Assembly: GCF_000737195.2 (NCBI RefSeq)
Contig: NZ_JALM01000021.1
Location: forward strand, 36,689 to 100,688
DNA: 64,000 nt
DNA from: Sciscionella sediminilitoris
Lineage (GTDB): Bacteria; Actinomycetota; Actinomycetes; Mycobacteriales; Pseudonocardiaceae
Direction of reading: 5' to 3'
Every line of letters starts with the position of its first letter. Positions within the stretch are counted from its first letter, which is position 1. Below, in pieces: positions 1-7,810 of the stretch. Under the pieces are notes generated by a model that saw only the letters and a list, made by a program, of their open reading frames with translations, did no database searches and was not told the origin of the DNA. The position numbers and the translations under genes are program-made.

Positions 1-680
1 AACACCAGCTCGTCCAGTTTCGGGCGGCCCGACCAGTGTCCGGGGAACGCACGCATCCGCAGTTCGTGATCGCGCTGCCAGGACACGAAGCGGAACGGCC
101 CCGTGCCGACGGGTTCGCGGGCGAACCGCTCCGGCCCGACCTCGTCCAGATAGCGCGGTGGCACGGCGACCCCGCCGAACAGCGAGACCTTCGCGGGCAG
201 GATCGGATCGTGCTTGCTGGTGTGCACATCCACGGTGAGCGGGTCCACCACGGTCGCGCCGTCCACATAGCGCAGCTCCACGATCGGTGAATGCGTCGCG
301 GGATCGCGCAACCGGTCGAGGCTGTACCGCACGGCGTGCGCATCGCAGGGTTCGCCGTTGTGGAACCGCACCCCGGGGCGCAGGTGGAACCGCCAGGTCT
401 GCTCGTCGAGCACCGACCAGGAGGTCGCCAGCCCGGGACCGAGCCGGTTGTCGGTGCCCCTGGTGGTGAGCGTGTCGAACATGTTGATCAACACGTTCAT
501 CGAGGGCATATCGCCCTGCTTCTGCGGGTCGAGGGTCTTGGCCTCGTCCGGCTGGGACACCCGGAGCACCCGGCCGCGTGGCTCGGCCGCGCTCACTCCG
601 CAGGCGCCGAGCAGCGGGGCCAGCGTGGCGAGACCGCCGAGGCGCAGTGCCTCGCGCCTGGACTGCCGCCGAGCGGTCAC
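1..680 (-). CDS. Extracellular solute-binding protein family 5 lipoprotein, N-terminal part (runs off the window)
   Basis: Reading the minus strand from GTG at 680 gives an open frame of about 226 codons to the window edge. The N-terminus carries a twin-Arg-like RRQSRREALRLGG stretch and a lipobox LLGAC, so the mature protein is probably a Cys-anchored lipoprotein outside the membrane. The following sequence has family-5 (oligopeptide/dipeptide ABC importer) features: SQPDEAKTLDPQ, NMFDTLTTRG, WRFHLRPGVRFHNGEP and PVGTGPFRFVSW. It would capture peptides or related solutes for an ABC importer lying to the left. It is divergent from the IclR gene, with about 97 bp between, so the regulator probably controls it. 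The C-terminal half is outside the window and the substrate cannot be read from sequence. Confidence 0.85.
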   Translation of the reverse strand, partial: MTARRQSRREALRLGGLATLAPLLGACGVSAAEPRGRVLRVSQPDEAKTLDPQKQGDMPSMNVLINMFDTLTTRGTDNRLGPGLATSWSVLDEQTWRFHLRPGVRFHNGEPCDAHAVRYSLDRLRDPATHSPIVELRYVDGATVVDPLTVDVHTSKHDPILPAKVSLFGGVAVPPRYLDEVGPERFAREPVGTGPFRFVSWQRDHELRMRAFPGHWSGRPKLDELV

Positions 681-736
681 CGCGGTACCTCCCGTCGTTG
701 GGCTGTGTCCGTCGAGTATTCAATCCACCGACATAG

Positions 737-755
737 CGTTTCGTCAGATGGAACG
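737..755. promoter_or_regulatory. Candidate IclR-type operator (imperfect inverted repeat)
   Basis: CGTTTC (737-742) and GGAACG (750-755) form an inverted repeat with one mismatch and a 7-bp spacer. It lies between the divergent solute-binding lipoprotein and IclR genes and 23 bp upstream of the IclR ATG. Family regulators bind pseudo-palindromes of this sort, so it is a likely autoregulatory site. Nothing beyond symmetry and position supports it. Confidence 0.35.
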
Positions 756-777
756 CTGATTGGTTAAGCTAGGCGGC

Positions 778-1590
778 ATGCGAAGGGCTGTCAACAACCC
801 CGAAGACGGGCAACCGGTCCGCGGATCGGTGGACAAGGCGCTCGACCTGCTCGCCGCGCTCGCTTCCGGGGACGGTCCGCACCGGCTCGCCGAACTCGCG
901 CGAGAGACCGGGATCGCCAAGCCGACCGTGCACCGGATGCTGCGCACCATGGCCGAATCCGGCTTCGCGGTCGGCACCGAGGGTGGCGCGTATCACGTCG
1001 GCCCGCGGTTCCTCGGGATGGCGGCGGCCGCGCTCGCGGGGAGCAGGGGCAACCAGTTCGCCCGGCCGGTGCTCGAGGAACTGCAGCGGCGCACCGGGCA
1101 TACCGTGCACTACGCGGTGCGGCACGGGAACGAGGCGATCTACGTGGACAAGGTGGAGCCTGCCCAGTCGTACCGGATGACCTCGCGGGTCGGTGGCCAG
1201 ATTCCGCTGTACTGCACCGCGGTCGGGCGCGCGATCCTGGCCCGGCTGCCGGAGAGCGAGCGCGCCGAGATCCTCGGCACGGCACCGCTTCCCGCGCGCA
1301 CCGAGCACACGCTCACCGATCCGGACGCGATCCGGGCCGCGCTCGCCGAATGGGACGAGCGCGGATTCCTGACCGAGGACCGGCAGAACGAACCGGACAT
1401 CCGCTGCGTCGCGGCCCCGGTCACCGATGGGCTCGGCGCGGTCATCGGTGCGATCAGCGTGTCCGGACTGGTGTTCACCCTGGACGAGGAGAGTATCGAG
1501 GTGTACGGCCCCATGGTGCGCGCCGCCGCCGACGAGGTCTCGGCGACGCTGGGTGGCCAGGGGCCGCGGCTGAGCTCGGTGCGCTCATGA
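778..1590 (+). CDS. IclR family transcriptional regulator
   Basis: A 270-residue protein with a winged helix-turn-helix in the first 75 residues (LAELARETGIAKPTVHRML) followed by an IclR effector domain (VLEELQRRTGHTVHYAV, YCTAVGRAILA, AAPVTDGLGAVIGAISVSG). The ATG at 778 is preferred; a TTG six codons earlier is possible. It is divergent from the solute-binding lipoprotein and overlaps the serine hydrolase by ATGA, so it probably senses a small-molecule product of the imported or hydrolysed substrate and controls both sides. Length is normal for the family. The effector is unknown. Confidence 0.9.
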   Translation: MRRAVNNPEDGQPVRGSVDKALDLLAALASGDGPHRLAELARETGIAKPTVHRMLRTMAESGFAVGTEGGAYHVGPRFLGMAAAALAGSRGNQFARPVLEELQRRTGHTVHYAVRHGNEAIYVDKVEPAQSYRMTSRVGGQIPLYCTAVGRAILARLPESERAEILGTAPLPARTEHTLTDPDAIRAALAEWDERGFLTEDRQNEPDIRCVAAPVTDGLGAVIGAISVSGLVFTLDEESIEVYGPMVRAAADEVSATLGGQGPRLSSVRS

Positions 1591-2597
1591 GCGAGCTGGC
1601 GAGCCTGTTGCGGGAAGGGGCCGAACAGCGGGTGTACTCCGCGGCCGCCTGGTCGGTCGGGGACGGGGAAGGCGCCATCGACCGCGGTTCGCTCGGACAT
1701 CGCGCACACGGCGGGGCTCCGGTGGACGGCACCGAGAACTGGGACCTCGCCTCGGTCACCAAACCCATCGTCGGCCTCGCGGTCATGGCGCTCGTCGAAC
1801 GCGGAATACTCGGGCTCGAGGACACCCTCGGCAGCCATCTTCCCGGGTACACCGGCGGGGACAAGGCGGAGCTGACCGTGCGCCAGCTGCTGGCGCACAG
1901 CTCCGGACTGCCCGGCGGGGTGCGGTTGTTCGCCGATCATCCCAGCAGGGAGGGATTCCTCGACGCGCTGCGCGCCCTTCCGTTGCGCCGCAGTCCGGGT
2001 ACCGGGGTCGAGTACTCCTCACAGGGATTCATGCTGCTCGGGTTTCTCGCCGAGGCCGCGTCCGGGCGGCGCCTCGACCATCTCGTCGAGGAATACGTGT
2101 GCGCGCCGCTGGGTATGGACGGCACCCGGTTCGGCCCGGTCGCCGAGGCCGTCGCTACCGAGTACTGCCACTGGCGCGAGCGGATGGTCATCGGCGAGGT
2201 GCACGACGAGAACGCCGTGGTGCTCGGCGGGATCTGCGGGCACGCCGGACTGTTCGGCACCCTGGAGGATCTGGAACGGCTCGGCATGGCGCTGGTGCGC
2301 GGCGGTGGCGAACTGCTCGGCGCCGACACCTTCGCCGAAATGACCGCCTGTCACACCGAAACGCTGAACCTGCGCCGATGCCTTGGCTGGCAAGGATTCG
2401 ACCATGACTGTCCACTGGGGACAGTCTTCGGGCGGGACTCCTACGGGCACACCGGATTCACCGGTACCAGCATCTGGGTGGATCCCGCGCTGGGCCGGTA
2501 TTTCGTGCTGCTGACCAATCGTGTGCACCCGAGCAGGGAACCGGCCGGTATCGAGGTGTTGCGTCGGCGGTTTCACGAATGCGCGGTCGGTCTTTAG
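1587..2597 (+). CDS. Serine hydrolase, beta-lactamase class C / D-aminopeptidase-like
   Basis: A 336-residue cytoplasmic-looking protein (no signal peptide) of the class C beta-lactamase/esterase/DD-peptidase fold. The catalytic Ser-x-x-Lys is SVTK at residues 56-59. A Tyr-containing second motif (GVEYSSQGF) and an HTG third motif (YGHTGFTGT) follow in the expected order, as does LLAHSSGLP after the active serine. The ATG overlaps the stop of the IclR gene, indicating translational coupling. Next to a peptide-binding lipoprotein and with a D-aminoacylase-type gene 8.6 kb away, a role in hydrolysing D-amino-acid or peptide amides is reasonable. An esterase function is equally possible from sequence alone. 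Confidence 0.85.
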   Translation: MSELASLLREGAEQRVYSAAAWSVGDGEGAIDRGSLGHRAHGGAPVDGTENWDLASVTKPIVGLAVMALVERGILGLEDTLGSHLPGYTGGDKAELTVRQLLAHSSGLPGGVRLFADHPSREGFLDALRALPLRRSPGTGVEYSSQGFMLLGFLAEAASGRRLDHLVEEYVCAPLGMDGTRFGPVAEAVATEYCHWRERMVIGEVHDENAVVLGGICGHAGLFGTLEDLERLGMALVRGGGELLGADTFAEMTACHTETLNLRRCLGWQGFDHDCPLGTVFGRDSYGHTGFTGTSIWVDPALGRYFVLLTNRVHPSREPAGIEVLRRRFHECAVGL

Positions 2598-2682
2598 GTT
2601 GCGGGGCTGGTTCGGTGTGCGAGGGCTGCCGCCGCTGATTCGGTTTCGTCGGTGACTGTGCGGTAGCAGTGATCCGCCTGCG

Positions 2683-2890
2683 ATGCCCTACTACAACATC
2701 GTGGCCGGGCGCACCGACATCGACCTCGCCGACAAAACCAAACCCGAGCGAGTCGGCCACCACTGCATCGACATGGCCCGCGCCTGGCTACTCCGCGGCG
2801 ACCGGGAACAAACCCTGACGAACCTCAACCGGGCACGGGCATGGTCGCCGTTCAACACCCGGCACCACCCCGGCGTACGAGGGTCAACGG
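2683..2890 (+). pseudogene. Remnant of an XRE-type regulator: C-terminal TPR segment
   Basis: The frame from 2683 reads PERVGHHCIDMARAWLLRGD, then EQTLTNLNRARAWSPFNTRHHPGVR. This matches the C-terminal tetratricopeptide segment of the common actinomycete helix-turn-helix/TPR regulators, in which a 'DLARAW...GD...AL..L..A..IAP...R.HP.VR' pattern is typical. The helix-turn-helix and most TPR units are missing, and there is no ribosome-binding site at the nominal start. The fragment ends about 16 bp before the stop of the DUF222-HNH gene on the other strand. I read it as a decayed gene end. Confidence 0.55.
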
Positions 2891-2905
2891 GCGCGAAAGC
2901 TAGTT

Positions 2906-4048
2906 CTATTCCGTACCGCTTCGATAGGTGCGTCCGGTGGGTGTGGTGATTTCGAGTTCGCTGGTGTGGTGGTCGAGTCGGTAGTGCCAGCCGGGTGCGG
3001 ATTTCAACTTGTGGTCGAGTTTGCGGAGTCCTTGGAGGTCGGCCGTGTTGGTGTGGCCGTTGTCGGCCCATGCTTGTGCGTGGTCGATCTCTTGGATGGG
3101 GCGGCAGCATCCGGGGACTCTGCAGTGGTGGTCGCGGAGCCGAATGTAGTCGCGTTGGCGGGTGCTGGGTCGGTATCTGCGTCGTCCGAGGCCGCGAATC
3201 ACGCCGGTGTCGGGGTCGGTGAGGATTTTGCGGACCGTGTTGCGGGGGTCGGTAAGCATGGCCCGCGCGGTGTGGGCAGGAATCTCTCCGTAGCCGGTGA
3301 CACGGCAGTATTCCTCGCTCATGTCCAGCGCTACCCCGAGCGGTACTTGCACGTTGACCACGACCCTTACTCCGGTGTGCTGGTTGCGTCCGGTGATCAG
3401 GTCGGTGATGGTGTCGGCGCGGAGTTGGTCGAGGGTGCGTGGGTCGCCTTGGTGGCGTAGTGATCGGGCGATCGCGTCGATCCGGGTTTCGCAGGCGGCC
3501 AGGTCCTCGCTGGGGAGCCGGGCGAACAGGGTTCCGGTGCCGTCCTCGTCGTCCTGGAACGACACATACCGTGCGGCACGGGCGGCTGCGATCCTTACTT
3601 CTTTCGCCGCCGGGTCGAGTCGATCGGCCAGGCGTCGTAGGTAACGCACCCAGTCCCGGGGGCGTCCCTTGTCCTGCAGTCGTTCGGTGATCCGGGTATC
3701 GGCGGTGGTGATGAGTTCCTCGGGAAAGGATTCGAACACTTCCCGAATTTTCGAGGCGTGAAACAAATCAACCTGGCCTGCGTGCATGCATTCCAGAACC
3801 CCGGGCATGTGTTCGCTGAGAAAGATCGTGGTTTCCACGGTGTCGATGGACCATCCGCGCGGCACATTCCGCGCCAGCCGCAGTTCCTCGATCACCGACT
3901 CCACGGTGAACAGGTCCCCGAAACGCTGCTTTTGCCTGCACCACAAGGCATACACCCGGTCCACGGTCATCGCGTCCAACCGCGCCCGCTCCCGGTCACA
4001 TACACAGATCGCCTCGATAAGCGAATCCTCATCAACCCCAGTGCTCAT
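2906..4048 (-). CDS. DUF222 / HNH endonuclease domain protein (13E12-repeat type)
   Basis: A 380-residue protein: an alpha-helical DUF222 region over roughly residues 20-290, then a C-terminal HNH nuclease domain with HCRVPGCCRPIQEIDHAQAW and a following DLQGLRKLDHKLK. The Cys-x4-Cys pair and the His residues of the betabeta-alpha-metal fold are present, so the nuclease could be active. Families of this kind are multicopy in actinomycetes; their biological role is not established. The ATG at 4048 follows a TATCAT element by six bases, so the mRNA may be leaderless. Lower GC than its neighbours and the adjacent broken regulator suggest it arrived as an insertion. Confidence 0.88.
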   Translation of the reverse strand: MSTGVDEDSLIEAICVCDRERARLDAMTVDRVYALWCRQKQRFGDLFTVESVIEELRLARNVPRGWSIDTVETTIFLSEHMPGVLECMHAGQVDLFHASKIREVFESFPEELITTADTRITERLQDKGRPRDWVRYLRRLADRLDPAAKEVRIAAARAARYVSFQDDEDGTGTLFARLPSEDLAACETRIDAIARSLRHQGDPRTLDQLRADTITDLITGRNQHTGVRVVVNVQVPLGVALDMSEEYCRVTGYGEIPAHTARAMLTDPRNTVRKILTDPDTGVIRGLGRRRYRPSTRQRDYIRLRDHHCRVPGCCRPIQEIDHAQAWADNGHTNTADLQGLRKLDHKLKSAPGWHYRLDHHTSELEITTPTGRTYRSGTE

Positions 4049-4054
4049 GAATTC

Positions 4055-4060
4055 ATGATA
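4055..4060 (-). promoter_or_regulatory. Candidate -10 element for a leaderless DUF222-HNH transcript
   Basis: On the minus strand TATCAT ends six bases before the ATG at 4048, in the context GGTATCATGAATTC-ATG. The element and its spacing resemble GGTATTAT before the gene starting at 63929, which supports it as a shared promoter. No Shine-Dalgarno sequence is present. Confidence 0.45.
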
Positions 4061-4104
4061 CCACGGAAAATCCTACCGCGCCGAAGATTGAACGGGAAAG
4101 CGAA

Positions 4105-5148
4105 TCAGCTTTCGTCCAGGAACGAATCCAAATAAGTCCAGGTCGTTTCCGCCGCCGTGCGACCGGTGAGCACGCCGAGATGCCCGCCCGGCGCGGTGTG
4201 CAGGCGCACCTCGGGTGCGTTAGGCAGGATCCGCACCACGTGGTGGGCGGCCGCTTCCGGGGCGAGTACATCGGAATCGCCCGCGATGTTCATGACCGGC
4301 ACCCGTACATCGGCGAGGTGCACGGTGCGCGTCGGCCCCTCGACGTGTCCGGTGGCGAGTTCGTTGGCGCGCACCAAGCGGTGATAGGCCTGCGCGATGG
4401 CCCGGCCGGGGTAGCCGTACATATTGCGCATCATGTCGTCCACGGCCTCGATGTGGGCGAGCGCATCGCGGTCGGTGCTGTATTTGAGCACGGTCAGCGG
4501 TTTGCGCAGATACGTGGAGAGCGCGGTGGTCTTGAACGCGAGGCTGACGAGGTTCGCGGGCACGGTTCCGAGGGTGCGCAGCGCGGTGCCGACGATCTGT
4601 CCCCCGGTGACCTTGCCGAGCAGCCGCAGCGGATCGGCGAGCCGCACCTTGGACAGGTCGACCGGGCTGGCGATCATCGCGACCGCGCTCACCGGAAGCT
4701 CGGGGAAGGCCGCGGTGGTCAACAGACTGAACAGCCCGCCGAGGCACCAGCCGACCAGCTGCACCGGTTCTCCGCCGCGGTCCTCGGAGACGGCGCGGAT
4801 CGCGGCGGGCAGTACATCCCGGATCCAGAACTCGAGCCCGTGCGCGCGGTCCTCGAACGCCATCGGGCCGTAGTCCACGAGGTAGCTCGGCCGCCCGGAG
4901 AGCACCAGGTGCTCGGCGAGCGAACAGCCCCTGCGCAGATCCATGCAGACCGCGGGCGCACCGAGCGGGGGAACCAGCAGCACCGGCGGTCCCTCGACAG
5001 GCACCTGCTCGGTGTACCGGTGCACCGTCTGTTTGGGGCCTTCGGCGATGACCGTGGACGGGGTGCGCCTGGTGTCCGCGAGCCCGCCGCGGACGAGGAA
5101 ATCGAACAGATTCGTGCCCGAGGCGAGGACATCCTCGATCAGCGGCAC
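4105..5148 (-). CDS. Alpha/beta hydrolase, PHA synthase (PhaC)-like
   Basis: A 347-residue alpha/beta-hydrolase with the polyhydroxyalkanoate-synthase type nucleophile elbow GWCLGG, in which Cys replaces the usual lipase Ser. The acid is probably in AGDSDVLAPE and the histidine in GGHLGVLTG. PPVLLVPPLGAP near residue 55 gives the oxyanion region. No membrane segment or signal peptide is seen. The GTG start is preceded by GGGAG at a normal distance. It is the last gene of a tight minus-strand operon (11 bp from the FUSC gene). PhaC-like proteins act on hydroxyacyl-CoA thioesters; whether this one polymerises or hydrolyses cannot be told. It is related to class III PhaC but lacks a visible PhaE partner. 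Confidence 0.8.
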   Translation of the reverse strand: MPLIEDVLASGTNLFDFLVRGGLADTRRTPSTVIAEGPKQTVHRYTEQVPVEGPPVLLVPPLGAPAVCMDLRRGCSLAEHLVLSGRPSYLVDYGPMAFEDRAHGLEFWIRDVLPAAIRAVSEDRGGEPVQLVGWCLGGLFSLLTTAAFPELPVSAVAMIASPVDLSKVRLADPLRLLGKVTGGQIVGTALRTLGTVPANLVSLAFKTTALSTYLRKPLTVLKYSTDRDALAHIEAVDDMMRNMYGYPGRAIAQAYHRLVRANELATGHVEGPTRTVHLADVRVPVMNIAGDSDVLAPEAAAHHVVRILPNAPEVRLHTAPGGHLGVLTGRTAAETTWTYLDSFLDES

Positions 5149-5159
5149 GGCAGCACTCC

Positions 5160-7088
5160 CTAGGTCTTCGCCTGGACCTTACCTGTTTCCCGGCGCTGGA
5201 TCCCACGCAGTGCCGAGCGCACATTCGACAGCTCGGTGCGGATACCGGCCAGCTGCTCGCTTTCCGGCATGGCGGGGAACTCCGCGCGGTCCCCGGGCCG
5301 GTCCACCAGCCTGGTCAGCGCGGTCATCGCCCGGACCAGGCGCTGCACGTCCTCGGGATCGGGCAGCGCGGCCCCGTGCTGGATCTCCACGGCACACCGG
5401 GTCACCGCATCGGTCGCGCGCTCGAGCCCGACCACCGCGGGCCACCACGCGGCGACCTGCCGGCCGGCCTTGGAGGGTTCGGCGAGCAGTCGCTGGAATT
5501 CGGCGCGCAGATCGGAGAGTGCCCGGTAGGCCCGCCTGCGCAGTACCGCCGAGCCCTGCGGAACCCCGGTCAGCGCGCGCTCCAGATAGGTGGAAAGCGC
5601 CCGGATCACCTCGGTCATCCGGCCACCGAGGCGCGGGCTCCTGCTGCCCGGCCAGAGCAGGTAACCGAACACGAGCACGATCGCGCAGCCGGCCACGGTG
5701 TGGATCAGCCGCGCCCACAGGGTGCCCCAGCTGTCGCCGTGCAACAGGTCCTGCTGCACGAGCACCAGCGGGGTGACGAAGGTGGAGAACATCCCGTAGT
5801 TGCGTACCTGGCCGATCGGCAGCATGGCCGCGATCACCAGCACGAGCAGTACGAGCAGCCAGCCGGGTGGTGCCCAGAGCACCACGAGCGAACCGAGCGC
5901 CGCACCGACCACGGTCCCGCCGCCGCGCTGTACCGCGCGGGCGAACACCGAGCCGAAGTCCGGTTTCAGCACGATCGCCGTGGTCAGCGCCAGCCAGTAG
6001 GACCGCTCCAGCCCGATCAGATGGCCGAGGCTCTCGGCGAGCGCGAGGCACAGCGCGAGCCGCAGGGCGAACAGCCAGGTCTCCCGGCCGGGGGTGAGCC
6101 GGTCGATCAGCCAGGCCCGCGCGGTCCGCCGATCGCGCGCCTGGCGCCTGTCCGCATCGGCCCTGCGCACCAGTTGCCTGCGTACGTTCGTGATCCCGGA
6201 CTGCAGCGCCCGCACCAGGCGCGCGTGGTTGTCCGGCAGCCGGGTGTCCGCGGCCGCGCGGTCCTCGTCGATCGCGTCGGCGAGCTCGTGCACCGCGTCG
6301 ATCACCGCGCGCGGCGGGCGGTGCCGTGCGTGCAACAGGGCCACGCTCGCCTCGGTGATCGCGGTCGCCGAGGTGAGCAGCACGAGCAGCCTGCGATAGG
6401 CGCGGTCCCTGCCGTGCAGCCGGGAACGCACGGTCAGCAGCGCATCGTAGGCGGTGTTCATCGCGGCGGTGAGTTCCTGACGGGCCGGATGCGCCTGCTC
6501 GGTGCCGATCGCGCCGAGCAGTTTCGCCGCGCCCCGGTACACCGCGGCGACCATGGCCCGTTCCGGGGCGACCGGATGCACCGGCCAAGCCCCGATGGTC
6601 AGCAGCAATACCCACGCGGCCCCCACCGCGAAGCAGCCGGTGACCACGAAGGGATTCGTGCCGAGCGGGGCCTGCGCGGTGCCGACGATGCCGAACACCA
6701 GGAACTGCAGCCCGGCCAGTGAGGAGATATCGCTGCCGTCCGAGGCGATCGCGGACACGATCCCGAGCAGGCAGACCAGCAGTACCGTCCACCAGCCGGA
6801 CCCGCCGAGCGAGCTGCCGAGCAGGATCCCGGCCGTGGCAGAGCCCGCGACCGCGCACAGCCGCCGCGCCCGGTACCGGTAGGAGCCGGGGGCCATGGCC
6901 ATGGTCGCGGACAGCGCGCCGCTGGAGGTGAGCATGCCGAGCTGGAGCTGCCCGAGCAGCAGACCGAGCGCGATGGGGGCCGCGATACCGACCGCGGCCC
7001 GCACCGAGCGCTTCACATCGACGCCGGCCCGTTTCGGCTTGAGCAGCTGGACAAGCCAGTGCGCTGGGATGCCATCACTGCTCTGCAC
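5160..7088 (-). CDS. FUSC-family membrane permease (aromatic acid exporter type)
   Basis: A 642-residue protein with two clusters of membrane helices (about residues 27-190 and 335-480) separated and followed by long Arg-rich cytoplasmic regions. This is the arrangement of FUSC proteins related to AaeB and fusaric-acid efflux pumps. The second cluster holds LALAESLGHLIGLERSYWLA and a Gly-rich RGGGTVVGAALGS, typical of the FUSC core. The start is GTG at 7088. It sits 10 bp after the dienelactone hydrolase and 11 bp before the PhaC-like hydrolase, so all are probably one transcript. Export of an aromatic or short organic acid is the likely role. Confidence 0.82.
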   Translation of the reverse strand: MQSSDGIPAHWLVQLLKPKRAGVDVKRSVRAAVGIAAPIALGLLLGQLQLGMLTSSGALSATMAMAPGSYRYRARRLCAVAGSATAGILLGSSLGGSGWWTVLLVCLLGIVSAIASDGSDISSLAGLQFLVFGIVGTAQAPLGTNPFVVTGCFAVGAAWVLLLTIGAWPVHPVAPERAMVAAVYRGAAKLLGAIGTEQAHPARQELTAAMNTAYDALLTVRSRLHGRDRAYRRLLVLLTSATAITEASVALLHARHRPPRAVIDAVHELADAIDEDRAAADTRLPDNHARLVRALQSGITNVRRQLVRRADADRRQARDRRTARAWLIDRLTPGRETWLFALRLALCLALAESLGHLIGLERSYWLALTTAIVLKPDFGSVFARAVQRGGGTVVGAALGSLVVLWAPPGWLLVLLVLVIAAMLPIGQVRNYGMFSTFVTPLVLVQQDLLHGDSWGTLWARLIHTVAGCAIVLVFGYLLWPGSRSPRLGGRMTEVIRALSTYLERALTGVPQGSAVLRRRAYRALSDLRAEFQRLLAEPSKAGRQVAAWWPAVVGLERATDAVTRCAVEIQHGAALPDPEDVQRLVRAMTALTRLVDRPGDRAEFPAMPESEQLAGIRTELSNVRSALRGIQRRETGKVQAKT

Positions 7089-7098
7089 GGCTACGAGC

Positions 7099-7797
7099 TT
7101 AAAGCACGGTCTGCTTGATGAACTCCAAAGTCTGCGGCCAGGAGCGCTCGTAGGCGACCAGGTTGACCGGGTTCTCGTGCCGGGTGTTGTTGGAGAAACC
7201 GTGCTCGGCGAGCGGGTAGAGGTGGGTGATCGTGTCCGCCTCGGCGCGCGATTCGAGCCCCTCGCGCAGCCGTTCGAAGCTCTCCCGCGGAACCAGCGTG
7301 TCCTGGCCCGGATAGTGCACCATCGCCGGGGCGCCGATCCGCCGGGCTTCGGCGAACGGGTCCAGGCTGTGGTTCGGCGCGGGCTCGGATGGCACGGTCG
7401 GGTGGTAGGCGATCACGTTCGCCACTCGCTGGTCCGCGGCGCCGAGCAGCAGCGCGAACCGCCCGCCGAGGCAGTACCCGATCACCCCGACCTTGCGCAG
7501 TCCGAGCTCGCCGAACATGTACTCGAGCAGGGCGCGCTGCTCGCCGATCGCGGTCGCGTCGTCCAGCTGGGCCAGCATCCCGAACAGGTCCTCGTGCGCG
7601 TGGGTGTCGCTGCTGGCGCCGTGGAACACATCCCAGCACAGCGTGGTGACCCCGGCGTTCGCGATGTCCTCGGCGAAGGTGCGGACCCGGGCGCCGATGC
7701 CGTCGATCATCGGGAGCAGCAGCATGCCCCCGCTCGAACCGCCCTCGGGTTCGGCCAGATGGGCGTTGAGATCACCGATTCGTACCTGCTTGGCCAC
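7099..7797 (-). CDS. Dienelactone hydrolase family protein
   Basis: A 232-residue cytoplasmic alpha/beta-hydrolase. The nucleophile motif GYCLGG contains the Cys typical of dienelactone hydrolases; the acid is in YPGQDTLVP and the histidine in PLAEHGFSN. The GTG at 7797 is chosen because GGAAGGAG lies at the right spacing, whereas the longer frame upstream has no ribosome-binding site. It follows the Lrp-type regulator by 13 bp in one minus-strand operon with FUSC and PhaC-like genes. Dienelactone hydrolases open lactones in aromatic-ring degradation; many homologues act on other small esters. Confidence 0.85.
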   Translation of the reverse strand: MAKQVRIGDLNAHLAEPEGGSSGGMLLLPMIDGIGARVRTFAEDIANAGVTTLCWDVFHGASSDTHAHEDLFGMLAQLDDATAIGEQRALLEYMFGELGLRKVGVIGYCLGGRFALLLGAADQRVANVIAYHPTVPSEPAPNHSLDPFAEARRIGAPAMVHYPGQDTLVPRESFERLREGLESRAEADTITHLYPLAEHGFSNNTRHENPVNLVAYERSWPQTLEFIKQTVL

Positions 7798-7810
7798 GTC
7801 GAGCTCCTTC

